NCBI GenBank assembly: GCA_023435335.1
Contig: JAEYRU010000040.1
Span: forward strand, 1-5,923
Origin: Pseudomonadota bacterium
Lineage (GTDB): Bacteria; Pseudomonadota; Alphaproteobacteria; Rhizobiales; Rhizobiaceae
Direction of reading: 5' to 3'
DNA length: 5,923 nucleotides
A program made the position numbers and the translations under genes. The first letter of the stretch is position 1, and every line of letters starts with the position of its first letter. The notes under the pieces were generated by a model. It did no database searches. It saw only the letters and a program-made list of their open reading frames with translations, and was not told the origin of the DNA. Of the stretch, positions 1 to 5,923 are shown piece after piece.

Positions 1-920
1 TCGCTGTCGGCCATCATGGTGGCGTACACGGTCATCGAGCGCGCCTGTTCGAGCGCGACGAACATGTCCACCGCCTGATGCTGCAGAACCTGGAAGGCGC
101 CGATCGGCACGCCGAACTGCTTCCGCACCTTGAGATAGTCGACGGTGAGCGAGTGCATGGCGCTCATCGCGCCTACGGCCTCGGCGCAAAGCGCGGCGAT
201 TGCCGCATCCACCACCCGCCGCACGAGCGGCAGTCCGTGCTCCGGATCGCCCAGAACGTGTTCGGCGGGCACGCGCACCTTGTCGAGCGTGATCTCCGCC
301 GCCCGTTGCCCGTCCTGGTTGACATAGCCGCGACGCGAAAGCCCATCTGCTTTCGCATCGACCATGAACACGCCGACGCCGCCCTCGTCGCGCGCGCCGC
401 CGTCGGTCCGCGCCGTGATGAATACCTGGTCCGCGCTGTCACCGGCCAGGACCACGCTCTTCTGGCCTGACAGCACGTACGAGCCGCCGTCCCTTTTCGC
501 CGTCGTCTCCACATGGTTCAGGTCGTGGCGCGAGTTGCGCTCCGTATGGCCGAAGGCGAGCTTCAGTTCGCCGCCCGCGACCTGCGGGATCAGCTCGGCC
601 CGCTGCTCGGTGGAGCCGCCCAGACGCAGGAAGCCGCCGCCCAGCACGACCGTTGGAAAGTAGGGCTCAAGCGCCAGCACGCGCCCCAGCGCCTCCATCA
701 CGATCATCGTCTCGACCGGGGTACCGGCGAGGCCGCCATCTTCTTCGGCGAAGGGCAGGGCCATCAGCCCCATCTCGGCGTAGCGCGCCCACATGTCCGT
801 GCTCCACCCCTCGGGCGAGGTCATGATGCGCCGACGCTCCTCGAATCCGTAGCGGTCGGCCAGCAGCCGGTCGAGCGAATCCTTGAGGATCGATTGTTCT
901 TCGGAAAGATCGAAATCCAT
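1..920 (-). CDS. pimD: Acyl-CoA dehydrogenase, PimD-like small subunit (3' end cut by window edge)
   Basis: I translated this gene directly. It opens with ATG at 918-920 and runs 306 codons without a stop to the window edge; the family is usually about 380 residues, so roughly the last 70-80 are missing. The start MDFDLSEEQSILKDSLDRLL is a typical acyl-CoA dehydrogenase N-terminal helix. The C-terminal helical domain carries KVRKQFGVPIGAFQVLQHQ (residues 264-282), a strongly conserved FAD-contacting segment. In contrast, the middle-domain segment that reads TEPGAGSD in ordinary members is GHTERNSRHD (124-133), and no Glu sits at the isovaleryl-CoA dehydrogenase-type base position (around VVDAAIAALCAE, 236-247). 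This fits a partner subunit in a heteromeric dehydrogenase with the upstream PimC-like protein. Its start is 7 bases after the pimC-like stop, with a weak GAAGA ribosome site, so translation is probably coupled. The family is certain; the pimeloyl-CoA assignment is inferred from remembered similarity and gene pairing. Confidence 0.8.
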   Translation of the reverse strand, partial: MDFDLSEEQSILKDSLDRLLADRYGFEERRRIMTSPEGWSTDMWARYAEMGLMALPFAEEDGGLAGTPVETMIVMEALGRVLALEPYFPTVVLGGGFLRLGGSTEQRAELIPQVAGGELKLAFGHTERNSRHDLNHVETTAKRDGGSYVLSGQKSVVLAGDSADQVFITARTDGGARDEGGVGVFMVDAKADGLSRRGYVNQDGQRAAEITLDKVRVPAEHVLGDPEHGLPLVRRVVDAAIAALCAEAVGAMSAMHSLTVDYLKVRKQFGVPIGAFQVLQHQAVDMFVALEQARSMTVYATMMADS

Positions 921-924
921 GATG

Positions 925-929
925 TCTTC
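925..929 (-). promoter_or_regulatory. Weak ribosome binding site of the pimD-like gene, overlapping the pimC-like stop
   Basis: GAAGA on the minus strand overlaps the TGA of the pimC-like gene and lies four bases from the pimD-like ATG. It is clearly poorer than the sites of the other genes. With the 7-base gap, this suggests that ribosomes finishing the large subunit restart on the small one, which would help keep subunit production balanced. Confidence 0.5.
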
Positions 930-2130
930 AGAGCCCCAGCACGGCCTTGGCGATGATGTTTTTCTGGATCTCGTTCGAGCCGCCGTAGATCGAGACCTTG
1001 CGCATGTTGAAATAGCTCGGGGCGGCATGCGCCGCGTAGTCCGGCTCGATCGGCGGCTCGTTCGAGCCCTCCATCGTGTCGGAATGGTATGGCATCGCGT
1101 GCGGCCCCATCACCTGCATCAGCAGCCACGTCGTGGCCTGCTGGATCTCCGAGCCCTTGATCTTGAGGATGGACGACGCCGGGTCCGGCTTGCCGGTATT
1201 CCCGCGCTTGGCGTCTGCAGCCACGACGCGCAGCTGCGTCAGTTCGAGCGCCTTCAGCTCGATCTCGGTCGAGGTCAGCTTTTCCATGAACCGCTGGTCC
1301 TCGATCAGTGGCCGCCCCCCAGACATCTCTCTCGCGGCAAGCTCGCGAATGCGCGCGATGCGCTGCTTGGACATGCCGACGCGCGCGATGTTGGTGCGCT
1401 CGTTGCCGAGCAGGAATTTGGCGTAGTCCCAGCCCTTGTTCTCCTGCCCGACCAGATTCTCGACCGGCACCTTCACGTCCGTGAGGAAGACCTCGTTGAT
1501 CTCGCGTCCGCCGTCGATCGTCACGATGGGGCGGACATCGATGCCCGGCGACTTCATGTCGATGAGCAGGAACGAGATGCCTTCCTGCTTCTTCGCCGCC
1601 GGGTCGGTCCGCACGAGGCAGAAGATCCAGTCGGCATACTGCGCCAGCGTGGTCCAGGTCTTCTGGCCGTTGACGATGTAGTGGTCGCCCTCCCGCACCG
1701 CGCGGGTCTTCAGCGAGGCGAGGTCGGAGCCGGCGCCCGGCTCCGAGAAGCCCTGGCACCACCAGTCGTCGAGGTTGGCGATGCGCGGCAGGAAACGTTT
1801 CTTCTGCGCCTCGTTGCCGAAGGTGTAGATCACCGGCCCGACCATGTTGACGCCGAACGGCAGCGGCGATGGGGCTGGCGTCTTCTGCAACTCCTCGAGA
1901 AAGATGTACTGCCGCATCGGGTCCCAGCCCGTGCCGCCATGTTCGACGGGCCAATGGGGAACCGCCCATCCCTTGTCGTTGAGGATGCGCGTCCAGCGAA
2001 CCATATCGTCCTTGCCGATATGCTCGCCGTCCACGAGCTTCAGCCGGATGTCCTCGGGCAGGCTCTCGCGGAAGAAGGTCCGCACCTCGTCGCGGAAGGC
2101 GAGTTCCTCGGGTGTGAAGCGAAGGTCCAT
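928..2130 (-). CDS. pimC: Acyl-CoA dehydrogenase, PimC-like large subunit (pimeloyl-CoA dehydrogenase type)
   Basis: This is a complete 400-residue FAD-dependent acyl-CoA dehydrogenase, which oxidises acyl-CoA to trans-2-enoyl-CoA and passes electrons to electron-transfer flavoprotein. The N-terminal helical domain covers about residues 1-120, the beta domain about 121-235 with GFSEPGAGSDLASL (127-140) and GQKTWTTLAQYAD (155-167), and the C-terminal helical domain the rest. The C-terminal motif is IYGGSNEIQ (381-389); the Glu that serves as base in medium-chain enzymes (YEGT) is Gly383 here. Glu244 in LGNERTNIAR fits the alternative base position known from isovaleryl-CoA dehydrogenase. The sequence closely resembles my memory of R. 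palustris PimC. The ATG at 2128-2130 has a strong GGAGGAG site (2134-2140). It lies 15 bases after the thiolase stop and 7 bases before the pimD-like gene, its likely partner. A role with dicarboxylyl-CoA is inferred; a general medium-chain acyl-CoA substrate is the alternative. Confidence 0.85.
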   Translation of the reverse strand: MDLRFTPEELAFRDEVRTFFRESLPEDIRLKLVDGEHIGKDDMVRWTRILNDKGWAVPHWPVEHGGTGWDPMRQYIFLEELQKTPAPSPLPFGVNMVGPVIYTFGNEAQKKRFLPRIANLDDWWCQGFSEPGAGSDLASLKTRAVREGDHYIVNGQKTWTTLAQYADWIFCLVRTDPAAKKQEGISFLLIDMKSPGIDVRPIVTIDGGREINEVFLTDVKVPVENLVGQENKGWDYAKFLLGNERTNIARVGMSKQRIARIRELAAREMSGGRPLIEDQRFMEKLTSTEIELKALELTQLRVVAADAKRGNTGKPDPASSILKIKGSEIQQATTWLLMQVMGPHAMPYHSDTMEGSNEPPIEPDYAAHAAPSYFNMRKVSIYGGSNEIQKNIIAKAVLGL

Positions 2131-2133
2131 GGT

Positions 2134-2140
2134 CTCCTCC
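2134..2140 (-). promoter_or_regulatory. Ribosome binding site of the pimC-like gene
   Basis: GGAGGAG stands three bases before the ATG on the minus strand (five bases if GGAGG is taken as the core), inside the 15-base gap after the thiolase stop. It is the strongest ribosome site in the window and confirms the MDLRFTPEE start. Confidence 0.8.
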
Positions 2141-2145
2141 CGGTT

Positions 2146-3327
2146 TCAATTGATCTCGAACAGGCCGGCAGCGCCCATGCCGCCACCCACGCACATGGTC
2201 ACGACGGCGTACTTCACGCCGCGCCGCTTGCCTTCGACCAGCGCATGGCCGGCGAGCCGCGAGCCGCTCATGCCGTAGGGATGGCCGACCGCTATGGCGC
2301 CGCCATTGACGTTGAGCTTGTCGGGATCGATGCCCAGCCGATCGCGGCAGTAGATGACCTGCACCGCGAAGGCCTCGTTCAGCTCCCACAGGCCGATGTC
2401 GTCGACCTTCAGACCGTGGCGCTCAAGCAGGCGCGGCACGGCAAAGACCGGGCCGATGCCCATCTCGTCTGGATTGCAGCCGGCCACGGCGAAGCCGCGG
2501 AAGATGCCGAGCGGGTTGAGCCCGCGGCGCTCGGCTTCCCTGGCGCTCATCATCACGTTAGCTGATGCGCCATCGGAAAGCTGGCTGGCGTTGCCGGCGG
2601 TGATCGTCCCGCCCTCGCGCACCGGCTTCAGCGCCGCAAGGCCCTCGGCGGTGGTGTCCGCGCGCGGGCCTTCATCGTGGGCCAGCGTCACCTGCTTGTG
2701 GGAGACCGCCTTGGTCTCCTTGTCGACCACCGCCATCCTGACGTCGATCGGCGCGATCTCGGCGTCGAAACGCCCGGCTTCGCGCGCCGCGGCCACGCGG
2801 CGCTGGCTCTCCAGCCCGTACTCGTCCTGCTTCTCGCGCGAGATACCGTAGCGTTTCGCCACCACCTCGGCGGTGTCGATCATCGGCATGTAGACGTCGG
2901 CGGCAGGGCTCTGCAGCGTGTCGTCGAACAGCTTGAAGGTGTTGCGGTGATCGTTCTGCACGAGGCTGATCGACTCCAGGCCGCCCGCGATGCCTGCCTT
3001 CACGCCGTCGTTGCGGATCGCGTTGGCGAGCAGGGCCATCGCGTTGAGGCCCGACGAGCACTGACGGTCGATGGTGGTGCCGGCGGTCGCGACCGGCAGG
3101 CCGGCGGACAGCAGGGCGCGGCGGGCGACATTGAGCCCGGTGGTGCCTTCCTGCATGGCGCAGCCCATCACCACATCCTCGATCTCGCCGGCGTCCAGGC
3201 CGGAGCGCTGCAGCGCATGGGTGATGGCATGTCCGCCGAACACGTGCCCGTGCGTGTCGTTCAGCGCGCCGCGATAGGCCTTGCCGATGGGCGTGCGTGC
3301 TGTCGAGACGATGACGGCTTCAGTCAT
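2146..3327 (-). CDS. Thiolase (acetyl-CoA C-acyltransferase)
   Basis: This complete 393-residue thiolase would cleave a 3-ketoacyl-CoA with CoA to release acetyl-CoA and a shortened acyl-CoA, the last step of the beta-oxidation turn encoded here. It starts MTEAVIVSTARTPIGKA. The nucleophilic cysteine is Cys90 in DRQCSSG (codon 3058-3060), the NEAF motif is at 317-320, the catalytic His is His349 in GGAIAVGHPYG, and the second catalytic cysteine is Cys379 in CVGGGMG. All four active-site elements are intact and the length is normal. I chose the ATG at 3325-3327 because GAGGAG lies six bases upstream and the protein then begins exactly at the family's usual N-terminus; an in-frame GTG at 3382-3384 would add 19 unrelated residues and overlap the preceding gene. 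It sits where a PimB-type thiolase would be expected. Sequence alone does not separate degradative from biosynthetic use, but the context strongly favours degradation. Confidence 0.93.
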   Translation of the reverse strand: MTEAVIVSTARTPIGKAYRGALNDTHGHVFGGHAITHALQRSGLDAGEIEDVVMGCAMQEGTTGLNVARRALLSAGLPVATAGTTIDRQCSSGLNAMALLANAIRNDGVKAGIAGGLESISLVQNDHRNTFKLFDDTLQSPAADVYMPMIDTAEVVAKRYGISREKQDEYGLESQRRVAAAREAGRFDAEIAPIDVRMAVVDKETKAVSHKQVTLAHDEGPRADTTAEGLAALKPVREGGTITAGNASQLSDGASANVMMSAREAERRGLNPLGIFRGFAVAGCNPDEMGIGPVFAVPRLLERHGLKVDDIGLWELNEAFAVQVIYCRDRLGIDPDKLNVNGGAIAVGHPYGMSGSRLAGHALVEGKRRGVKYAVVTMCVGGGMGAAGLFEIN

Positions 3328-3333
3328 GGTGTT

Positions 3334-3339
3334 CTCCTC
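3334..3339 (-). promoter_or_regulatory. Ribosome binding site of the thiolase gene (decides the start)
   Basis: The minus strand reads GAGGAG followed by AACACC and ATG, a near-perfect Shine-Dalgarno with six-base spacing. It fixes the thiolase start at 3327 rather than at the upstream in-frame GTG at 3382-3384, which lies within the end of the bifunctional enzyme gene. Confidence 0.85.
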
Positions 3340-3352
3340 ACGATTTTCTTTG

Positions 3353-5434
3353 TCAGGCAGCCGGTCTACCGGCGAAGCTGCCACCGGTTTCGGCCAATTC
3401 TTTCAGCAGCGCCGTCGGCGCGAACACCTCCTTGCCGGTGCGCCCGTGCCAGTACTCCAGCCGCTCGACGATCTTCTTCAGCCCCTCGAGATCGGCCCAG
3501 AACATCGGACCGCCCTTGCCGATGGGGAAGCCGTAACCGTTCGTCCAGACGATATCGATGTCGGAGGCGCGGGCGGCGATCTTCTCCTCGAGGATTTTCG
3601 CGGCCTCGTTGATCATGGGATAGATCGTGCGCTCGGTGATCTCCTCAGCGGATATGTCGCGGCGGTTGACGCCGCGCTCGCGCGCCTTGTCTTCGATCAG
3701 CTGTTCGACTTCCGGATCGGGCTTCGGCTCACGCGAGCCGGCTTCGTAGAGATAAACGCCCTTGCCCGTCTTCTGGCCGAAGCGGCCCTGCTCGCACAGC
3801 GCGTCGCCGATCACGGCGGTCTTGCCCTGTGACTTGCGGTTGCGCCAGCCGATGTCGAGCCCGGCGAGGTCCCACATCGCGAAGGGGCCCATCGGCCAGC
3901 CGAAATCGGTGTAGACCTTGTCCACCTGCTGCGGCGTCGCGCCTTCGAGCAGCAGGTTCTCCGCCTCTTCCGAGCGGGCGGCGAGCATGCGGTTGCCGAC
4001 AAAACCGTGGCACACCCCGACGACCACGGCCACCTTGCCGATCTGGCGCGCAACCGCGAGCGCTGTCGCCAGGACGTCGGGCGCGGTCTTCTCGCCGCGC
4101 ACGATCTCCAGCAGCCTCATCACATTGGCCGGCGAGAAGAAGTGCAGACCGAGGACGTCGGCGGGTCGCGATGTCGAAGCGGCGATCTCGTTGACGTCGA
4201 GATAGGAGGTGTTAGTGGCGAGAATGGCGCCCTGCCTGGCTATCTTGTCGAGTTTGCCGAACACCTCCTTCTTGACCGCCATTTCCTCGAACACCGCCTC
4301 GATGATGAGGTCGCAGTCGGCGAGATCGGCGTAGTCGGTCGTGCCGGAGATGCGCCCGAAGCGCTCCGCCTTCTTCTCTTCCGTCAGCGAGCCGCGCGAA
4401 ACCGAAGTGGAGTAGTTCTTCTCGATGACGCCCAGCCCTCGTTTCAGCGCGTCGTCGGTCATTTCCAGGATCGTTACCGGAATGCCGCCGTTGGCCAGCG
4501 CCATGGCGATGCCGCCGCCCATCGTGCCCGCGCCGATCACGCCGGCCTTCTTGACCGGGCGCGGCTGCACCTCCTTGCCGATGCCGGGCACCTTGGCGGC
4601 CTCGCGCTCCGCGAAGAACAGATGGCGCTGGGCGCGCGACTGGTCGCCCTGAACGAGGTGGATGAAGCTGGCGCGCTCCGCCTTCAGCGCTTCGTCGAAC
4701 GGCATGGTGAGCGCGTTGCGCACGGCTTGTGCCGCCGCGATCGGCGCTTCCAGACCGCGCGCCTTCTTCGTCGTTTCCTTCACCAGCGCGTCGAAGGCGA
4801 CGAGGTCGCCCCCGCTCGTATGCTCGTCGCGATCGCGCACCGGGACCAGCTTCGCCCCGACCTTCGAGCGCGCGAAGGCAACGGCATCGGCCACAAGGTC
4901 GCCTTCCGCGATCGCGTCCACCAGCCCGCTTGCATGCGCCTCCTTCGCGCCGATCGGGTTGCCGGAAACGATCATGGCGAGCGCCTTCTCCGGCCCCACC
5001 AGTCGTGGCAGCCGCACGGTTCCGCCCGAACCCGGGAGCAGTCCGAGCTTCACTTCCGGCAGGCCGAGGAGCGACTTCGGGTCGGCGACACGGTAGTGGC
5101 ACGAGAGAGCCAGTTCCAGCCCTCCGCCGAGCGCCGTACCGTGGATCGCAGCCACCGTGGGCTTGGGCATCGTCTCCAGCATGCTGCAGAGTTCAGGCAG
5201 GTTCGGGCTGGCCAGCGCTTTGGCCGTTCCGAACTCGGTGATGTCCGCGCCCGATACGAAGGTACGTCCCGCGCAGGAAATGACAATTGCGTCCACGCCC
5301 GGGTCTTCGCGCAACGCTTTGAGATGCCCCATCAGGGCCTCGCGCAAATGATGGCTGAGCGCATTTACAGGCGGATTGTCGAGCGTGACGACGGCGATCT
5401 CACCCTGGCGGGCGACGGTGGCGTACTGGTTCAT
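3353..5434 (-). CDS. Bifunctional enoyl-CoA hydratase / 3-hydroxyacyl-CoA dehydrogenase (FadJ/FadB-alpha type)
   Basis: This complete 693-residue fusion catalyses the two middle steps of beta-oxidation: hydration of 2-enoyl-CoA, then NAD-dependent oxidation of the (S)-3-hydroxyacyl-CoA. Residues about 1-190 form the crotonase domain, with the oxyanion/CoA segment SGADITEF (61-68) and the two catalytic glutamates Glu107 (GTALGGGLE) and Glu127 (LPEVKLGLLPGSGGT). After a linker, a Rossmann domain begins at VIGAGTMGGGIA (299-310). The dehydrogenase catalytic His is His431 in GLHFFSPANVMRLLEIVRG, with its partner Glu443. Two C-terminal 3-hydroxyacyl-CoA dehydrogenase domains follow (about 478-567 and 600-690). 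The length is slightly below E. coli FadJ/FadB but usual for alphaproteobacterial members. The ATG at 5432-5434 has AGGA six bases upstream. It lies 23 bases after the hydrolase stop and 25 bases before the thiolase. It corresponds to the bifunctional enzyme of pim clusters; substrate chain length and the omega-carboxyl preference cannot be read from sequence. Confidence 0.95.
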   Translation of the reverse strand: MNQYATVARQGEIAVVTLDNPPVNALSHHLREALMGHLKALREDPGVDAIVISCAGRTFVSGADITEFGTAKALASPNLPELCSMLETMPKPTVAAIHGTALGGGLELALSCHYRVADPKSLLGLPEVKLGLLPGSGGTVRLPRLVGPEKALAMIVSGNPIGAKEAHASGLVDAIAEGDLVADAVAFARSKVGAKLVPVRDRDEHTSGGDLVAFDALVKETTKKARGLEAPIAAAQAVRNALTMPFDEALKAERASFIHLVQGDQSRAQRHLFFAEREAAKVPGIGKEVQPRPVKKAGVIGAGTMGGGIAMALANGGIPVTILEMTDDALKRGLGVIEKNYSTSVSRGSLTEEKKAERFGRISGTTDYADLADCDLIIEAVFEEMAVKKEVFGKLDKIARQGAILATNTSYLDVNEIAASTSRPADVLGLHFFSPANVMRLLEIVRGEKTAPDVLATALAVARQIGKVAVVVGVCHGFVGNRMLAARSEEAENLLLEGATPQQVDKVYTDFGWPMGPFAMWDLAGLDIGWRNRKSQGKTAVIGDALCEQGRFGQKTGKGVYLYEAGSREPKPDPEVEQLIEDKARERGVNRRDISAEEITERTIYPMINEAAKILEEKIAARASDIDIVWTNGYGFPIGKGGPMFWADLEGLKKIVERLEYWHGRTGKEVFAPTALLKELAETGGSFAGRPAA

Positions 5435-5446
5435 TCCTGTTCCTGT
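5435..5446 (-). promoter_or_regulatory. Ribosome binding site of the bifunctional enzyme, within a tandem ACAGGA repeat
   Basis: The 12 bases before the ATG are two copies of ACAGGA on the minus strand. The AGGA of the distal copy (5441-5444) has good six-base spacing; the proximal copy abuts the start codon and is too close to act as a normal site. The duplication may be chance. Confidence 0.6.
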
Positions 5447-5451
5447 TCGAT

Positions 5452-5466
5452 GCCGCCTCAGGCGGC
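5452..5466. repeat. Short GC-rich inverted repeat around the hydrolase stop codon
   Basis: GCCGCC (5452-5457) and GGCGGC (5461-5466) are perfect inverted arms around a three-base loop, and that loop is the TGA stop of the hydrolase on the minus strand. The T-run that would make it an intrinsic terminator follows on the plus strand only (5468-5471), so for the operon's own transcript it is at most an RNA hairpin at the gene junction. It may simply reflect GC-rich Ala codons at the C-terminus. Confidence 0.4.
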
Positions 5467-5923
5467 GTTTTCAATAAGAAAGTCCCGGATCAGCCGCGCC
5501 GTGGCAGCCGGCTGCTCGATGCAGGGCAGGTGACCCGCGTCCTTCACGACCTCGAAGCGCGATCCGGAAATCAGTTCCGCCGTCGAGCGCACGAGGTCAG
5601 GCGGCGTGGAACCGTCCTGGTCGCCGACGAGCAGCAGGGTCGGCAGTTTCAGTGCGCGAGTGGATTCGGTCAGGTCCGCGTCCCGCAGCGCGGCGCAGGT
5701 GCCGGCGTAGCCTTCCGCCGGCTGGCGCACGAGCATGTTCACATAACCCGCGTAGTCGGCATTATCGGCCCGCCGGTACGACGGCGTGAACCAGCGCTCC
5801 ATGATGCCGTCGGCGAGCGAAGCAATACCGTTCTTCGTGACTGCGTCGATCCGCGCATTCCAGAGTTCGTCCGTGCCTATCTTGTGCGCGGTGTCGCAGA
5901 GCACCAGCGCCGTGACGAGGTCG
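5458..5923 (-). CDS. Alpha/beta hydrolase, 3-oxoadipate enol-lactonase (PcaD)-like, C-terminal part (5' end cut by window edge)
   Basis: This reading frame enters from the right edge and ends with TGA at 5458-5460, leaving 154 visible residues of a protein that is normally about 260. The first visible residues, DLVTALVLCDTAHKIGT, match the stretch just after the nucleophile elbow in PcaD-type lactonases. A helical cap follows (ending near NMLVRQPAEGYAGTCAALRDADL). The acid of the triad is the second Asp of VGDQDGSTPP (codon 5614-5616) and the catalytic His is in DAGHLPCIEQP (codon 5530-5532); the Ser lies outside the window. PcaD hydrolyses 3-oxoadipate enol-lactone to 3-oxoadipate in the beta-ketoadipate pathway, but many relatives with this signature act on other esters or ring-cleavage products. 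A GTG at 5902-5904 is an internal Val, not a start. Being the upstream neighbour of a beta-oxidation cluster suggests it prepares or recycles an acid or lactone feeding that pathway, which is inference. Confidence 0.82.
   Translation of the reverse strand, partial: DLVTALVLCDTAHKIGTDELWNARIDAVTKNGIASLADGIMERWFTPSYRRADNADYAGYVNMLVRQPAEGYAGTCAALRDADLTESTRALKLPTLLLVGDQDGSTPPDLVRSTAELISGSRFEVVKDAGHLPCIEQPAATARLIRDFLIENAA

Noticed and set aside
821..2389. Minus-strand open frame of 522 codons overlapping the pimC-like gene
   Set aside because: It is a second frame of the same strand, very rich in Arg, Gly and Ala, without motifs, and straddles three real genes.
883..2565. Plus-strand open frame of 560 codons opposite the pimC-like and thiolase genes
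   Set aside because: It is antisense to two genes with intact active-site motifs, crosses their boundary, is rich in Arg, His, Asp and Leu as expected of a shadow frame in GC-rich DNA, and shows no recognisable domain.
3328..3384. Longer thiolase starting at the in-frame GTG at 3382-3384
   Set aside because: The extra residues MAASPVDRLPDKENREENT are not thiolase-like and overlap the preceding gene's end, while the ATG at 3327 has a strong ribosome site and the canonical N-terminus.
5452..5471. Rho-independent terminator between hydrolase and bifunctional enzyme
   Set aside because: The T-run lies on the plus-strand side only, so it cannot terminate the minus-strand operon transcript, and no plus-strand gene is present that would need it.
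4007..5533. Plus-strand open frame of 508 codons opposite the bifunctional enzyme
   Set aside because: It lies antisense to conserved hydratase and dehydrogenase domains, has shadow-like composition (Arg/His/Ala rich) and runs across the gene junction into the hydrolase.
5902..5904. GTG as the start of a short 148-residue hydrolase
   Set aside because: The frame continues upstream as DLVTAL, which matches the strand before the PcaD-family cap, so this Val is internal and the gene is cut by the window edge rather than truncated.
1..5923. tRNA or rRNA genes, CRISPR repeats, insertion sequences, attachment sites or an operon promoter
   Set aside because: Coding sequence fills the window with gaps of at most 25 bases; no spaced repeats, transposase motifs or RNA-gene signatures were seen, and the operon promoter must lie beyond the right edge.

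Overview
The window looks like part of a chromosome from a GC-rich alphaproteobacterium, most likely of the Hyphomicrobiales/Rhizobiales (Bradyrhizobium, Rhodopseudomonas or Mesorhizobium-like relatives). This is inferred from GC-rich third codon positions and from protein sequences that resemble the Pim proteins of Rhodopseudomonas palustris from memory. No database search was possible, so the genus is open.

Everything real lies on the minus strand and forms one tightly packed operon segment of five genes, read from right to left. They are: the C-terminal half of an alpha/beta hydrolase of the 3-oxoadipate enol-lactonase (PcaD) type, cut by the right edge (5458-5923); a complete bifunctional enoyl-CoA hydratase/3-hydroxyacyl-CoA dehydrogenase of 693 residues (3353-5434); a complete thiolase of 393 residues (2146-3327); a complete acyl-CoA dehydrogenase of 400 residues resembling the large subunit of pimeloyl-CoA dehydrogenase, PimC (928-2130); and a partner acyl-CoA dehydrogenase resembling the small subunit, PimD, cut by the left edge after 306 residues (1-920). 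The gaps are 23, 25, 15 and 7 bases. There is no room for an internal promoter or a second transcription unit, and there are no RNA genes, mobile elements or CRISPR repeats.

Together the genes supply one full turn of beta-oxidation. The PimCD-like flavoprotein pair would oxidise an acyl-CoA to the 2-enoyl-CoA, the bifunctional protein would hydrate it and oxidise the 3-hydroxyacyl-CoA, and the thiolase would release acetyl-CoA. The likeness to PimC/PimD points to dicarboxylyl-CoA substrates such as pimeloyl-CoA, as formed from dicarboxylic acids or after ring opening of aromatic or alicyclic acids. The hydrolase at the upstream end fits a link with ring-cleavage products, but its substrate is not settled. 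No acyl-CoA ligase or regulator is in the window; these may lie outside it.

I see no previously undescribed system here. The points most worth a second look are the uneven division of catalytic and cofactor motifs between the two acyl-CoA dehydrogenase subunits, and the pairing of a PcaD-type hydrolase with a pim-like cluster.
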